Below, piece by piece: positions 1 through 5,778 of a stretch of 6,908 bases of DNA. Numbering within the stretch: position 1 is the first letter of the stretch; each line of letters opens with the position of its first letter. This stretch comes from JAFAVZ01 sp036009105. GTDB lineage: Bacteria > Acidobacteriota > Thermoanaerobaculia > Gp7-AA8. The notes beneath the pieces are model-generated. The model made no database searches and was not told the origin of the DNA. It was given only the letters and a program-made list of their open reading frames with translations. The translations under genes were made by a program, and so were the position numbers. The stretch is from positions 1-6,908 of the forward strand of contig DASYMJ010000351.1 of the NCBI GenBank assembly GCA_036009105.1. Reading direction: 5' to 3'.

Positions 1-1304
1 TGATCGAGCTCATCGGACTTCTCCTCGCACTCGGCCCTCTCATCTTCTTCCACGAGTCCGGCCATTTCCTGATGGCCAAGCTGTTCCGGGTGCGCGTGCT
101 CGTCTTCTCCCTCGGCTTCGGCAAGCGCCTCTTCGGCTTCCGCCGCGGCGGCACCGACTACCGCGTCTCGCTCATCCCCCTCGGCGGCTACGTGCGCATG
201 GCCGGCGACACGCCGGACGAGAACCAGCCCTCCAACCCGGACGAGTTCCTCTCCAAGCCGAAGTGGCAGCGCTTCCTGATCCTCGTGGCCGGCCCGGCCA
301 TGAACCTGCTGCTGGCCGTGGCCGTCATCACCGGCATCAACATGCACGGCGTCCCCCAGATCCCCATCGAGCCGGTCATCGGCGAGGTGCTCAAAAACAG
401 GCCCGCCGCCCGCGCCGGCCTGCAGGTCGGCGACCGCATCACGAAGGTCAACGGCGAGACCATCCACGACTTCGAAGACCTGCAGATGATCATCGTCACG
501 AACGCGAACACGCCGCTGCGCGTGGAGTACGTCCGCAACGGCGCCCCCCGCACGACGGTCATGACGCCGCAGCGCGAGGAGGGCGAGTTCGGCCCGATCG
601 GCAAGGTCGGCATCGCTCCCCGCTTCGCCCCCCCGCCGGACGTGGTGAACGTGCAGCCCGGCTCGCCCGCCGCCCTGGCCGGCATCCAGCGGGGCGATCG
701 CATCGTGAGCGTGGCCGGCAAGCCGATCACGCTGTTGCGCGAATTCGCGACCGCGCTGCAGAAGACGAAAGGGGCCGCGCTGCCGATCGAAGTGATGCGC
801 GGCACGCAGCGCATCGCCGTGACCCTGCCCGCCGTGACGAAGGAGCCCGACGACTCCTACCGCGGCATCCTGCCGTGGGAAGTGCGCAAGCTCCCGTTCG
901 GACCGGCCATCCGGGAGAGCGTGGACCAGAACATCAAGTCGCTGAAGTTCACAGCGATGGCCATCCGCCGCCTCTTCCGCCCGGAAGGGTCGGTCAAGGA
1001 GCTGAGCGGCCCGATCAACATCGCCCGCATCGCCGGCGAGACCATCCGCCAGAGCTGGGGCGCGTTCTTCGGCCTGGTGGCGATGATCTCCCTCCAGCTC
1101 GGCGTGATGAACCTGCTCCCCATCCCCGTCCTCGACGGCGGCCACATCATGATCCTTCTCATCGAAGGCGCCGCCCGCCGCGACCTGTCCATCCGGGTCA
1201 AGGAGCGCATCCAGCAACTCGGCTTCGCCGCCCTCGCTGCCCTGATGATCGTGGTGCTCTACAACGACGTGATCTCGAACGTCCTGCGCTCGAAGAGCGG
1301 CTAG
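1..1304 (+). CDS. rseP: RseP-type site-2 intramembrane zinc metalloprotease (5' edge cut)
   Basis: RseP cleaves membrane-anchored substrates, classically anti-sigma factors such as RseA and leftover signal peptides, within the inner membrane. The reading frame is open from base 3. The zinc motif HESGH lies at 51-65, upstream of the first in-frame ATG at 72, so that ATG is not the start. The bases TG at 1-2 would complete an NTG start whose first base is just outside the window. This puts HExxH at residues 18-22, as in the family, and gives 434 aa (E. coli RseP is 450). In that numbering: membrane segment with the AGPxxN motif ~92-113; first PDZ ~120-190 (PAARAGLQVGDRI); second PDZ ~212-277 (SPAALAGIQRGDRI); the third zinc ligand in NLLPIPVLDGGH ~371-382; last membrane segment ~408-425. 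Stop TAG at 1302-1304. The neighbours to the right are convergent. Family assignment is secure; the substrate here is unknown. Confidence 0.95.
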   Translation, partial: IELIGLLLALGPLIFFHESGHFLMAKLFRVRVLVFSLGFGKRLFGFRRGGTDYRVSLIPLGGYVRMAGDTPDENQPSNPDEFLSKPKWQRFLILVAGPAMNLLLAVAVITGINMHGVPQIPIEPVIGEVLKNRPAARAGLQVGDRITKVNGETIHDFEDLQMIIVTNANTPLRVEYVRNGAPRTTVMTPQREEGEFGPIGKVGIAPRFAPPPDVVNVQPGSPAALAGIQRGDRIVSVAGKPITLLREFATALQKTKGAALPIEVMRGTQRIAVTLPAVTKEPDDSYRGILPWEVRKLPFGPAIRESVDQNIKSLKFTAMAIRRLFRPEGSVKELSGPINIARIAGETIRQSWGAFFGLVAMISLQLGVMNLLPIPVLDGGHIMILLIEGAARRDLSIRVKERIQQLGFAALAALMIVVLYNDVISNVLRSKSG

Positions 1305-1319
1305 GCCGGCACGGCCGGC
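1305..1319. terminator. GC-rich hairpin directly after rseP (weak terminator candidate)
   Basis: GCCGGC at 1305-1310 and again at 1314-1319 can pair across a 3-nt loop (ACG), starting right after the rseP stop codon. No T-tract follows on the plus strand (GGCGTTGG) and there is no clear one on the minus strand, so it is not a canonical intrinsic terminator. It lies between two convergent transcription units, where a bidirectional stop would be expected. GCCGGC is itself palindromic and such sites arise often by chance in GC-rich DNA. Confidence 0.25.
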
Positions 1320-1358
1320 GGCGTTGGTTGGCCAAGCCTCGGCGGAGAGTGGCGTTCT

Positions 1359-1730
1359 AGCCAATCGCAGCGGGGAGACCCGGGCGATGTGCTCGAAGTC
1401 GTGATCCGCTTGGAGCAGGGGTACATCATTGCGGATGGCGCAGACTGCGATCAGGCAGTCGTGCGGAGAGCGGATGATGCTCGCTGGCCGCGACGCGTTT
1501 TTCCGGCGCGCCTCGACCGCCGCGTAGGAGTTGGGGCGAAGCTCTTCCAGGTAACCGGGGAAGAACGGATCACCGTTCGCATACAGCCTGGCGAACGACT
1601 CCTTCAGGTTTGCCTTCCGCACCATCTCCGCCAGCGCGCGGTTCACCGTGCCCGAGTACGTCCGCTCCCCGCTGACCCGCCGCGCCGTTTCGAGCAGCTC
1701 CTCATCGAGCACAACATTTGTGCGTTTCAT
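1359..1730 (-). pseudogene. VapB antitoxin frame fused in frame to the C-terminal remnant of a VapC PIN toxin
   Basis: Reading leftward from ATG 1730-1728 gives a VapB-like antitoxin that starts MKRTNVVLDEELLETARRVS. A ribbon-helix-helix-like N-terminus is followed by a helix (~residues 27-45) and a tail ending near EELRPNSYAAVEARRK (~62-77). Without a stop, the frame continues into residues ~84-124, which read like the end of a VapC PIN nuclease: SIIRSPHDCLIAVCAIRNDV, then PLLQADHDFEHIARVSPLRLA. The two late PIN aspartates (D91 in HDC, D109 or D111 in DHDF) are present. The start of VapC, with its first catalytic Asp and central acidic residue, is absent (~85-90 residues missing by comparison with ~130-aa VapCs). 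No stop occurs in this frame before base 1; a TAG at 1359-1357 is out of frame by one indel. The ATG is 14 nt after the cinA stop, with no Shine-Dalgarno sequence. I infer a deletion that joined vapB to vapC: the toxin should be dead, while the antitoxin half may still bind DNA. The family call rests on recalled motifs. An expressed chimera is the alternative. Confidence 0.7.
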
Positions 1731-1745
1731 ACACACGAAGTGTGT
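1731..1745. promoter_or_regulatory. Perfect inverted repeat immediately upstream of the vapB-like ATG (operator candidate)
   Basis: The 15 bases ACACACGAAGTGTGT consist of two perfect 6-bp arms around a 3-bp centre. They fill the gap between the cinA stop codon (overlapping its last base) and the vapB-like ATG. VapB proteins of the ribbon-helix-helix or AbrB type bind palindromes in their own promoters, so an autoregulatory operator is a reasonable reading. As RNA it would form a short hairpin closed by C-UUC-G with no U-tract, so a terminator is less likely. No convincing -35/-10 pair was identified around it. Confidence 0.4.
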
Positions 1746-2986
1746 CAGGCGCGCCGCAGCAGCGTCTTCCGCAGCAGGTCCAGCGCCGTCTGCGTGGAGA
1801 ACCACTTCACGATCTGCCGCGGGCCTTGCCAGAACAGTTTGCGGTGCTCGACCTGTTCGGCATCGGCCACCGCGATGTGCACGGTGCCGACCGGTTTCGT
1901 CGGGGTGCCGCCGCCGGGGCCGGCGATGCCGGTGATGCCGACGCCGTACGTCGTCCCGAAGCGCTCCCGCGCGCCGCGAGCCATCGCGATGGCCACCTCC
2001 TCGGAGACCTCGCCGTGCGCGGCGATCAGGTCGGGCGGCACGCCGACCAGCATCGTCTTCGCGGCGCCGGTGTAGCAGACGGCGCCGCCCAGGTAGTACG
2101 CGGAGCTGCCGGAGATGTCGGTGATGCGCGAGGACAGCAGGCCGCCGGTGCAAGACTCGGCGGTGGCCAGAGTCTCGCCGCGAGCGATCAGGAGCCGGCC
2201 GACGACGGACTCCAGCGTGTCGTCGTCATAGCCGAACACACGGTCGCCGAGGAGGCCGAGGAGCTCGCGCTCGCGGGTGGCGAGGAGCTCGCGGGCGGCG
2301 TCTTCGGCGCCGTCCGCGAGAAGGTGGATCTCGATGGCGGAAGGGGACGCCAGGATCGTGCAGGGAGGCTCCGAGGAGTGCGCGGCGTAGTACGGCTTGA
2401 GCTTTTCCTCGACGCCGGATTCGGTGATGCCGGCGATCTTCAGCACGCGGCGCCAGCGCGACTGGCCGCCGCTCTGCTGATCGAGCCACGGGCGCAAGTA
2501 CGTCGCGATCATCCACTCCAGCTCGTGCGGCACGCCGGGAAAAACCCACACGTGCCGGCCGCGCGTCTCGATGTGGAAGCCGGGCGCGGTGCCGCGCTCA
2601 TTGGTCAGGGTCTGCTGCCCGCGGAACACCTGCGCCTGCCGCTTGTTCACCTCCGGCATCTTCCAGCCGCGCTGCGCGAAGCGGGCCTCGATGCGGTCGA
2701 CGATGCTCTGATCGAGCTCCAGCTCCAGTCCGAGCGCTCGGGCCAGAGCCTCGCGCGTCATGTCATCCTCGGTAGGACCCAGGCCGCCGGTGATGATCAG
2801 GGTGTCCACCTGGTTCAGGGCAAAGCCGATCTCGCCGGCCAGCTCCTCCAGCCGGTCGCCGACGACCGCCTTGCGGATGACGGCGGCGCCGTAGTCTTCG
2901 AGCGCGGTGGTGATCTTGAGCGAGTTCGTATCGATGCGGGTCGGCCCGAGCATCTCCGAGCCGACGGCGATGATGGCACTGTTCAT
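1745..2986 (-). CDS. cinA: CinA family protein: MoCF-like N-terminal domain plus nicotinamide-nucleotide amidase (PncC) C-terminal domain
   Basis: CinA proteins combine a molybdopterin-binding-like (COG1058) domain, linked to ADP-ribose or nucleotide pyrophosphatase activity, with a PncC domain that deamidates NMN to nicotinate mononucleotide in NAD recycling. The product is 413 aa, the usual length. Residues 66-75 hold TGGLGPTEDD and 149-155 hold FPGVPHE, both typical of the N-terminal domain. The amidase domain starts near 258, with ESCTGG at 277-282 (nucleophilic Ser), YTGAAK at 305-310, and GITGIAGPGGGTPTKPVG at 350-367. ATG at 2986 is chosen because the conserved start MNSAIIAVGSEMLG follows it; a GTG at 3049 would reach back into the preceding gene. 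It begins 11 nt after the ABC-F stop with no Shine-Dalgarno sequence (CATCCGCCCCC precedes ATG), which suggests translational coupling. The competence role implied by the name is not general and need not apply here. Confidence 0.95.
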   Translation of the reverse strand: MNSAIIAVGSEMLGPTRIDTNSLKITTALEDYGAAVIRKAVVGDRLEELAGEIGFALNQVDTLIITGGLGPTEDDMTREALARALGLELELDQSIVDRIEARFAQRGWKMPEVNKRQAQVFRGQQTLTNERGTAPGFHIETRGRHVWVFPGVPHELEWMIATYLRPWLDQQSGGQSRWRRVLKIAGITESGVEEKLKPYYAAHSSEPPCTILASPSAIEIHLLADGAEDAARELLATRERELLGLLGDRVFGYDDDTLESVVGRLLIARGETLATAESCTGGLLSSRITDISGSSAYYLGGAVCYTGAAKTMLVGVPPDLIAAHGEVSEEVAIAMARGARERFGTTYGVGITGIAGPGGGTPTKPVGTVHIAVADAEQVEHRKLFWQGPRQIVKWFSTQTALDLLRKTLLRRA

Positions 2987-2997
2987 GGGGGCGGATG

Positions 2998-4965
2998 TTA
3001 GACCACCGCGCTCTCCAGCTCTTCCTTCTCCCTGGCCAGCGCTTCCCACTTGCCGTACAGCAGGTCGATCATCGCCTTGATGTCGGCGTTCTGCTGCTGG
3101 ATCTTCTTCATCCGGTCGCCGTCGCGGTAGATCTCTTCCGAGCAGAGCAGCAGGTCGTTGCGCTCGCGCTCCCGCTCGGCCGAGGCGATGCGCTCCTCCA
3201 GCGCCGCCACTTCCTCGTCGATCTTGCGGATGCGCTTCTCCCGCTTCTTCTGCTCCGCCTTCTGGTCGATGGACAATACCGGCTTCGCCGGAGACGCCTT
3301 CGGCAACTCCGGCTGCGAACGCCGCACCGCCGGCTTCGGCTGATGCACCACCGGCGTCGACGCGCCCGCCTTGAACCGCTCGACCAGGTCCGTGTAATTG
3401 CCGGAGTAAACCTCGGCCTCGCCGTCCTCGACCAGGATCACGTTCTCCGCCACGCGGTCGATGAAGTAGCGGTCGTGCGACACGACGATCAGCGCGCCGG
3501 TGAAGCGCTCCAGCGCCTCTTCCAGCGCCTCGCGCGTGTAGACGTCGAGATGGTTCGTCGGCTCGTCGAGCAGCATCACGTTGCCGCCCACGTACATGAT
3601 CTTGGCCAGCGCCAGCCGGCCTTTCTCGCCGCCGGAGAGGTCGCGCGTCTTCTTGAACACGTCGTCATCGAAGAAGGAGAACTGGGCCAGATAGCTGCGC
3701 ACCTCCTCCTCCGTCTGGTTGTGGTCGAGGTTCCAGACCTCGTCGATGACGCTACCCTTCGGGTTCAGGTCGCCCAGCGTCTGGTCGTAGTAGCCAACCT
3801 GCACGTTGTGTCCGTACGTGACGTGGCCGTCGATGACGGGCAGCCGGCCGGCGAACGTCTTGAGCAGCGTCGACTTGCCGGAGCCGTTCGGCCCCATGAT
3901 CGCGTAGCGCTCGCCGCGCCGCACGGAGAGGTTGAAGTTCTCCACCACCACGCGATCGGGATAGCCGGCCGCCAGGCGGTCGGCCGTGAGCGCGACGGCG
4001 CCGGAACGCGGGCCGGCGTCGAGCTTGAAGTTGGCGAACGTCTCGTCGTTCTCGGGACGCTCCATCTCGTCGAGCTTGCCGAGCATCTTCCGCCGCGACT
4101 TGGCCTGCTTGGTCTTCTGGCCGGCCAGGTTGCGGCGGATGAAGTCCTGCGTCTTCTCGATGTACTCCTGCTGCCGCTCGAAGTCGGCGGCCATCTTCTC
4201 CATCCGCTCGCCGCGCAGCTGGAGGAAGCGCTCGTAGTTGCCGTTGTACTCGAGCAGCTTGCCGTGCGCGAGCTCGATGATCTTCGTGACGGTGCGGTTG
4301 AGGAACGTCCGGTCGTGGGAGATGAGCAGGTAGCTGCCGCCGAACGACTGCAGGAACTCCTCGAGGAACTCGATGCCGCGCAGGTCGAGATGGTTCGTCG
4401 GCTCGTCGAGCAGGAGCAGGTCGACTTTGGTCAGCAGCACCCGCGCCAGCATGGCCCGGTTCTGCTGCCCGCCGCTGAACTCGGCGATCGGCCGCTCCCA
4501 ATCCTTCTTGTCCGCAAAGCCCACCCCGCCCAGCACCCGCTCCACCTCGGCGTGACGGGTGTAGCCGTCGGCATGCTCGAAGTCGTGCTGCAGCTCGGCG
4601 TATTTTTCGAGGAGGCGCTCGTGATCGGAGCGCGCCGTATCGGCCAGATCGTGCTCGATGGCGCGCATCCGCCGCTCGATGTGCAGCACGTCGCCGAACG
4701 CCGTCTCCACGTAGTCGAAGAGCGACAGGCCCGGCTCGGCGTCGAGGTGCTGCCCGACGTGGCCGATGGTCAGCCCCGAAGCGCGGACGATCTGCCCCCG
4801 ATCGGGCTCCTCCTGCTTGAGCAGAAGGCGGAAGAGCGTCGTCTTGCCGGCGCCGTTGCGGCCGACCAGGCCGACGTGCTCGCCCGGGTTGTGCTGCCAC
4901 GTGGCACCCTTGAGGATGTCGTGCGGGCCGTAGGATTTCTCGATGTTTTCGAAGCGGTAAAGCAT
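2998..4965 (-). CDS. ABC-F family ATPase (Uup/YheS-like, with C-terminal coiled coil)
   Basis: ABC-F proteins are soluble twin-ATPase proteins that act at the ribosome, in translation or in antibiotic protection, and have no membrane domain. The product is 655 aa. Domain 1: Walker A GRNGAGKT (35-42), signature SGGQ (164-167), Walker B with DEPTNHLD (187-194), switch His217. The inter-domain linker (PtIM, ~245-310) is charged and helical, with a basic stretch QKTKQAKSRRK (283-293). Domain 2: Walker A GPNGSGKS (358-365), SGGE (444-447), DEPTNHLD (467-474), His497. A Pro/Lys-rich hinge (~537-563) leads to a C-terminal coiled coil (~567-652). Both sites look catalytically intact. The ATG at 4965 comes 2 nt after the upstream stop (TAACCATG); the frame is open further upstream, but homology starts at MLYRFENIEKSYG. 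The linker and coiled coil fit Uup/YheS-like housekeeping members better than short resistance factors, so no symbol is given. Confidence 0.93.
   Translation of the reverse strand: MLYRFENIEKSYGPHDILKGATWQHNPGEHVGLVGRNGAGKTTLFRLLLKQEEPDRGQIVRASGLTIGHVGQHLDAEPGLSLFDYVETAFGDVLHIERRMRAIEHDLADTARSDHERLLEKYAELQHDFEHADGYTRHAEVERVLGGVGFADKKDWERPIAEFSGGQQNRAMLARVLLTKVDLLLLDEPTNHLDLRGIEFLEEFLQSFGGSYLLISHDRTFLNRTVTKIIELAHGKLLEYNGNYERFLQLRGERMEKMAADFERQQEYIEKTQDFIRRNLAGQKTKQAKSRRKMLGKLDEMERPENDETFANFKLDAGPRSGAVALTADRLAAGYPDRVVVENFNLSVRRGERYAIMGPNGSGKSTLLKTFAGRLPVIDGHVTYGHNVQVGYYDQTLGDLNPKGSVIDEVWNLDHNQTEEEVRSYLAQFSFFDDDVFKKTRDLSGGEKGRLALAKIMYVGGNVMLLDEPTNHLDVYTREALEEALERFTGALIVVSHDRYFIDRVAENVILVEDGEAEVYSGNYTDLVERFKAGASTPVVHQPKPAVRRSQPELPKASPAKPVLSIDQKAEQKKREKRIRKIDEEVAALEERIASAERERERNDLLLCSEEIYRDGDRMKKIQQQNADIKAMIDLLYGKWEALAREKEELESAVV
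3544..3573 (-). repeat. 30-bp perfect direct repeat, copy in ATPase domain 2
   Basis: This stretch is identical base for base to 4384-4413, exactly 840 bp (280 codons) away in the same frame. Both encode LLDEPTNHLD, the Walker B/D-loop region, with the same ten codons (including CAT for His). The identity stops on both sides. Confidence 0.9.
4384..4413 (-). repeat. 30-bp perfect direct repeat, copy in ATPase domain 1
   Basis: Partner of 3544-3573, encoding LLDEPTNHLD (residues 185-194) in the first ATPase domain. The protein identity is expected for the family; the complete agreement of synonymous codons is the noteworthy part. Confidence 0.9.
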
Positions 4966-4967
4966 GG

Positions 4968-5744
4968 TTAGCGGATGGGGAACACTTTCGGCGCTTTGCT
5001 CATGCCCGATACATCGACCGCGCTGTCCGACTCCAGCGCCACCGGGAACTCGGCCAGCGCGGCGGCGATGCCGCGGTAGAGCGGCCCGACCCAGAGCGGC
5101 ATGGAGGGGGAGATCGCCGCGCGCTCCACGCGCAGGTCGTTCGGCGCCATGATCAGCCTCACCCGCTGCCAGCCGGTATCGGCGACGAGAGTGAAGAGCT
5201 GCTCGATGGCCGGATCGCCGACGGCCACGCAGCCGATGGAGAGGTTGCTGCCGTGGATGAAGATGTCGCCGCCGAGCCTCGTGCGCCCCTCCTGTCTGGC
5301 CATCTGCCGGTCGAAGGCGTTGGGGTAGTCGACTTTCATGGAGAGGTGGTAGCTGCTCGCCGGGTTGAGCAGCTCGATGCGATAGAGCCCTTCCGGCACC
5401 TGACGGTCGCCTTCCCGCCGCTTCGGTCCGGCCACGCCGCTGGCGGCGAAGATGTTGAAGGTCTTGATGTAGCGCCACGGCTGCCTCTGGTTCGCCGCCC
5501 AGACCGCCACCCGCCGCTCGCGCTTGAAGATGAGGATGGCCAGCTGGCGCGGCGGATAGCTCACCCCTTTGCGCGCGAAGAGCGGCTTCCACGAGGCGCG
5601 CGCGGCGGGACCGTAGCGCGCCAGCACGCTCTGCATGGTCGGTGGCGGGGCGATGTAGCGGACGTAGACGAGCGCGCCGCCGGCGACGACGGCCGCGACG
5701 GCGAGCACGATCGAAGCGACGGTGACGGCTCTGCGCAGGTTCAC
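4968..5744 (-). CDS. YafK-like L,D-transpeptidase-fold (YkuD) protein, membrane-anchored
   Basis: YkuD-domain enzymes use a cysteine to form or break peptidoglycan-linked bonds at meso-DAP in the periplasm. The YafK branch (E. coli DpaA) releases Braun lipoprotein from peptidoglycan. The 258-aa product has one hydrophobic segment at ~7-30 (VTVASIVLAVAAVVAGGALV), read as a signal anchor. The YkuD domain is ~66-205, with EGDRQVPEGLYRI (111-123) and the catalytic HGSNLSIGC (164-172, Cys172). The motif is of the YafK kind (HG...S-[IV]-GC), not the canonical SHGCxR. The GTG start at 5744 is fixed closely: an in-frame TAG lies 4 codons upstream (5756-5754), and later starts would lose the hydrophobic segment. 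It is first in the minus-strand run, 2 nt before the ABC-F start, and is divergent from pdxJ with 17 bp between. Whether it is a transpeptidase or an amidase here cannot be told from sequence. Confidence 0.88.
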   Translation of the reverse strand: MNLRRAVTVASIVLAVAAVVAGGALVYVRYIAPPPTMQSVLARYGPAARASWKPLFARKGVSYPPRQLAILIFKRERRVAVWAANQRQPWRYIKTFNIFAASGVAGPKRREGDRQVPEGLYRIELLNPASSYHLSMKVDYPNAFDRQMARQEGRTRLGGDIFIHGSNLSIGCVAVGDPAIEQLFTLVADTGWQRVRLIMAPNDLRVERAAISPSMPLWVGPLYRGIAAALAEFPVALESDSAVDVSGMSKAPKVFPIR

Positions 5745-5749
5745 TCTGC

Positions 5750-5755
5750 TAACCT
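5750..5755 (+). promoter_or_regulatory. Candidate -10 element (TAACCT) for leaderless pdxJ
   Basis: TAACCT matches the TANNNT form of a -10 element and ends 6 nt before the pdxJ ATG, the spacing expected when transcription starts at or next to the start codon. No Shine-Dalgarno sequence fits in CTAACCTACACGC, and no good -35 hexamer was found at 15-19 bp upstream. An in-frame TAA (5750-5752) lies inside this hexamer, so pdxJ cannot start further upstream. Confidence 0.35.
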
Positions 5756-5778
5756 ACACGCATGCGGCTGGCAGTCAA
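5751..5778 (-). promoter_or_regulatory. Candidate promoter of the ldt-ABC-F-cinA run: TTGACT, 16 bp, TAGGTT
   Basis: On the minus strand, TTGACT (5778-5773, five of six bases of the sigma-70 -35 consensus) lies 16 bp from TAGGTT (5756-5751, TANNNT). The GTG start follows after 6 nt (AGCAGA). The -35 hexamer is inside codons 4-6 of pdxJ. Transcription would begin at about the GTG, giving a leaderless or nearly leaderless message. The -10 overlaps that of pdxJ head to head. Confidence 0.45.

Noticed and set aside
188..1360. Minus-strand frames 188-814 and 857-1210 and plus frame 263-1360 over rseP
   Set aside because: They are shadows of rseP, which shows PDZ domains and zinc-protease motifs throughout.
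1305..1744. Possible small RNA or insertion-sequence remnant between rseP and cinA
   Set aside because: No terminal inverted repeats, target duplication or transposase motif was seen. The stretch is explained by the vapB-vapC remnant plus a ~54-bp spacer.
1389..3001. Long plus-strand open frames (1389-2075, 1648-1935, 1718-3001)
   Set aside because: They are antisense to the vapB-vapC remnant and to cinA, whose motifs are unmistakable. Their translations are low-complexity and rich in Arg, Ala, Gly and His, as expected from GC-rich codon bias.
2987..3049. GTG start at 3049 for cinA
   Set aside because: It would overlap the end of the ABC-F gene and add 21 non-conserved residues before the standard MNSAIIAVGSEMLG start.
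2995..4971. 658-codon plus-strand open frame opposite the ABC-F gene
   Set aside because: It mirrors almost exactly the ABC-F gene and its product is a Leu/Val/Arg/His-rich string with no recognisable domain. It is a shadow of the opposite strand's codon structure.
4966..5592. Extension of the ABC-F frame upstream to a GTG at 5592, giving 864 aa
   Set aside because: The extra 209 residues overlap the YafK-like gene in another frame and are low-complexity. ABC-F homology begins at the ATG at 4965.
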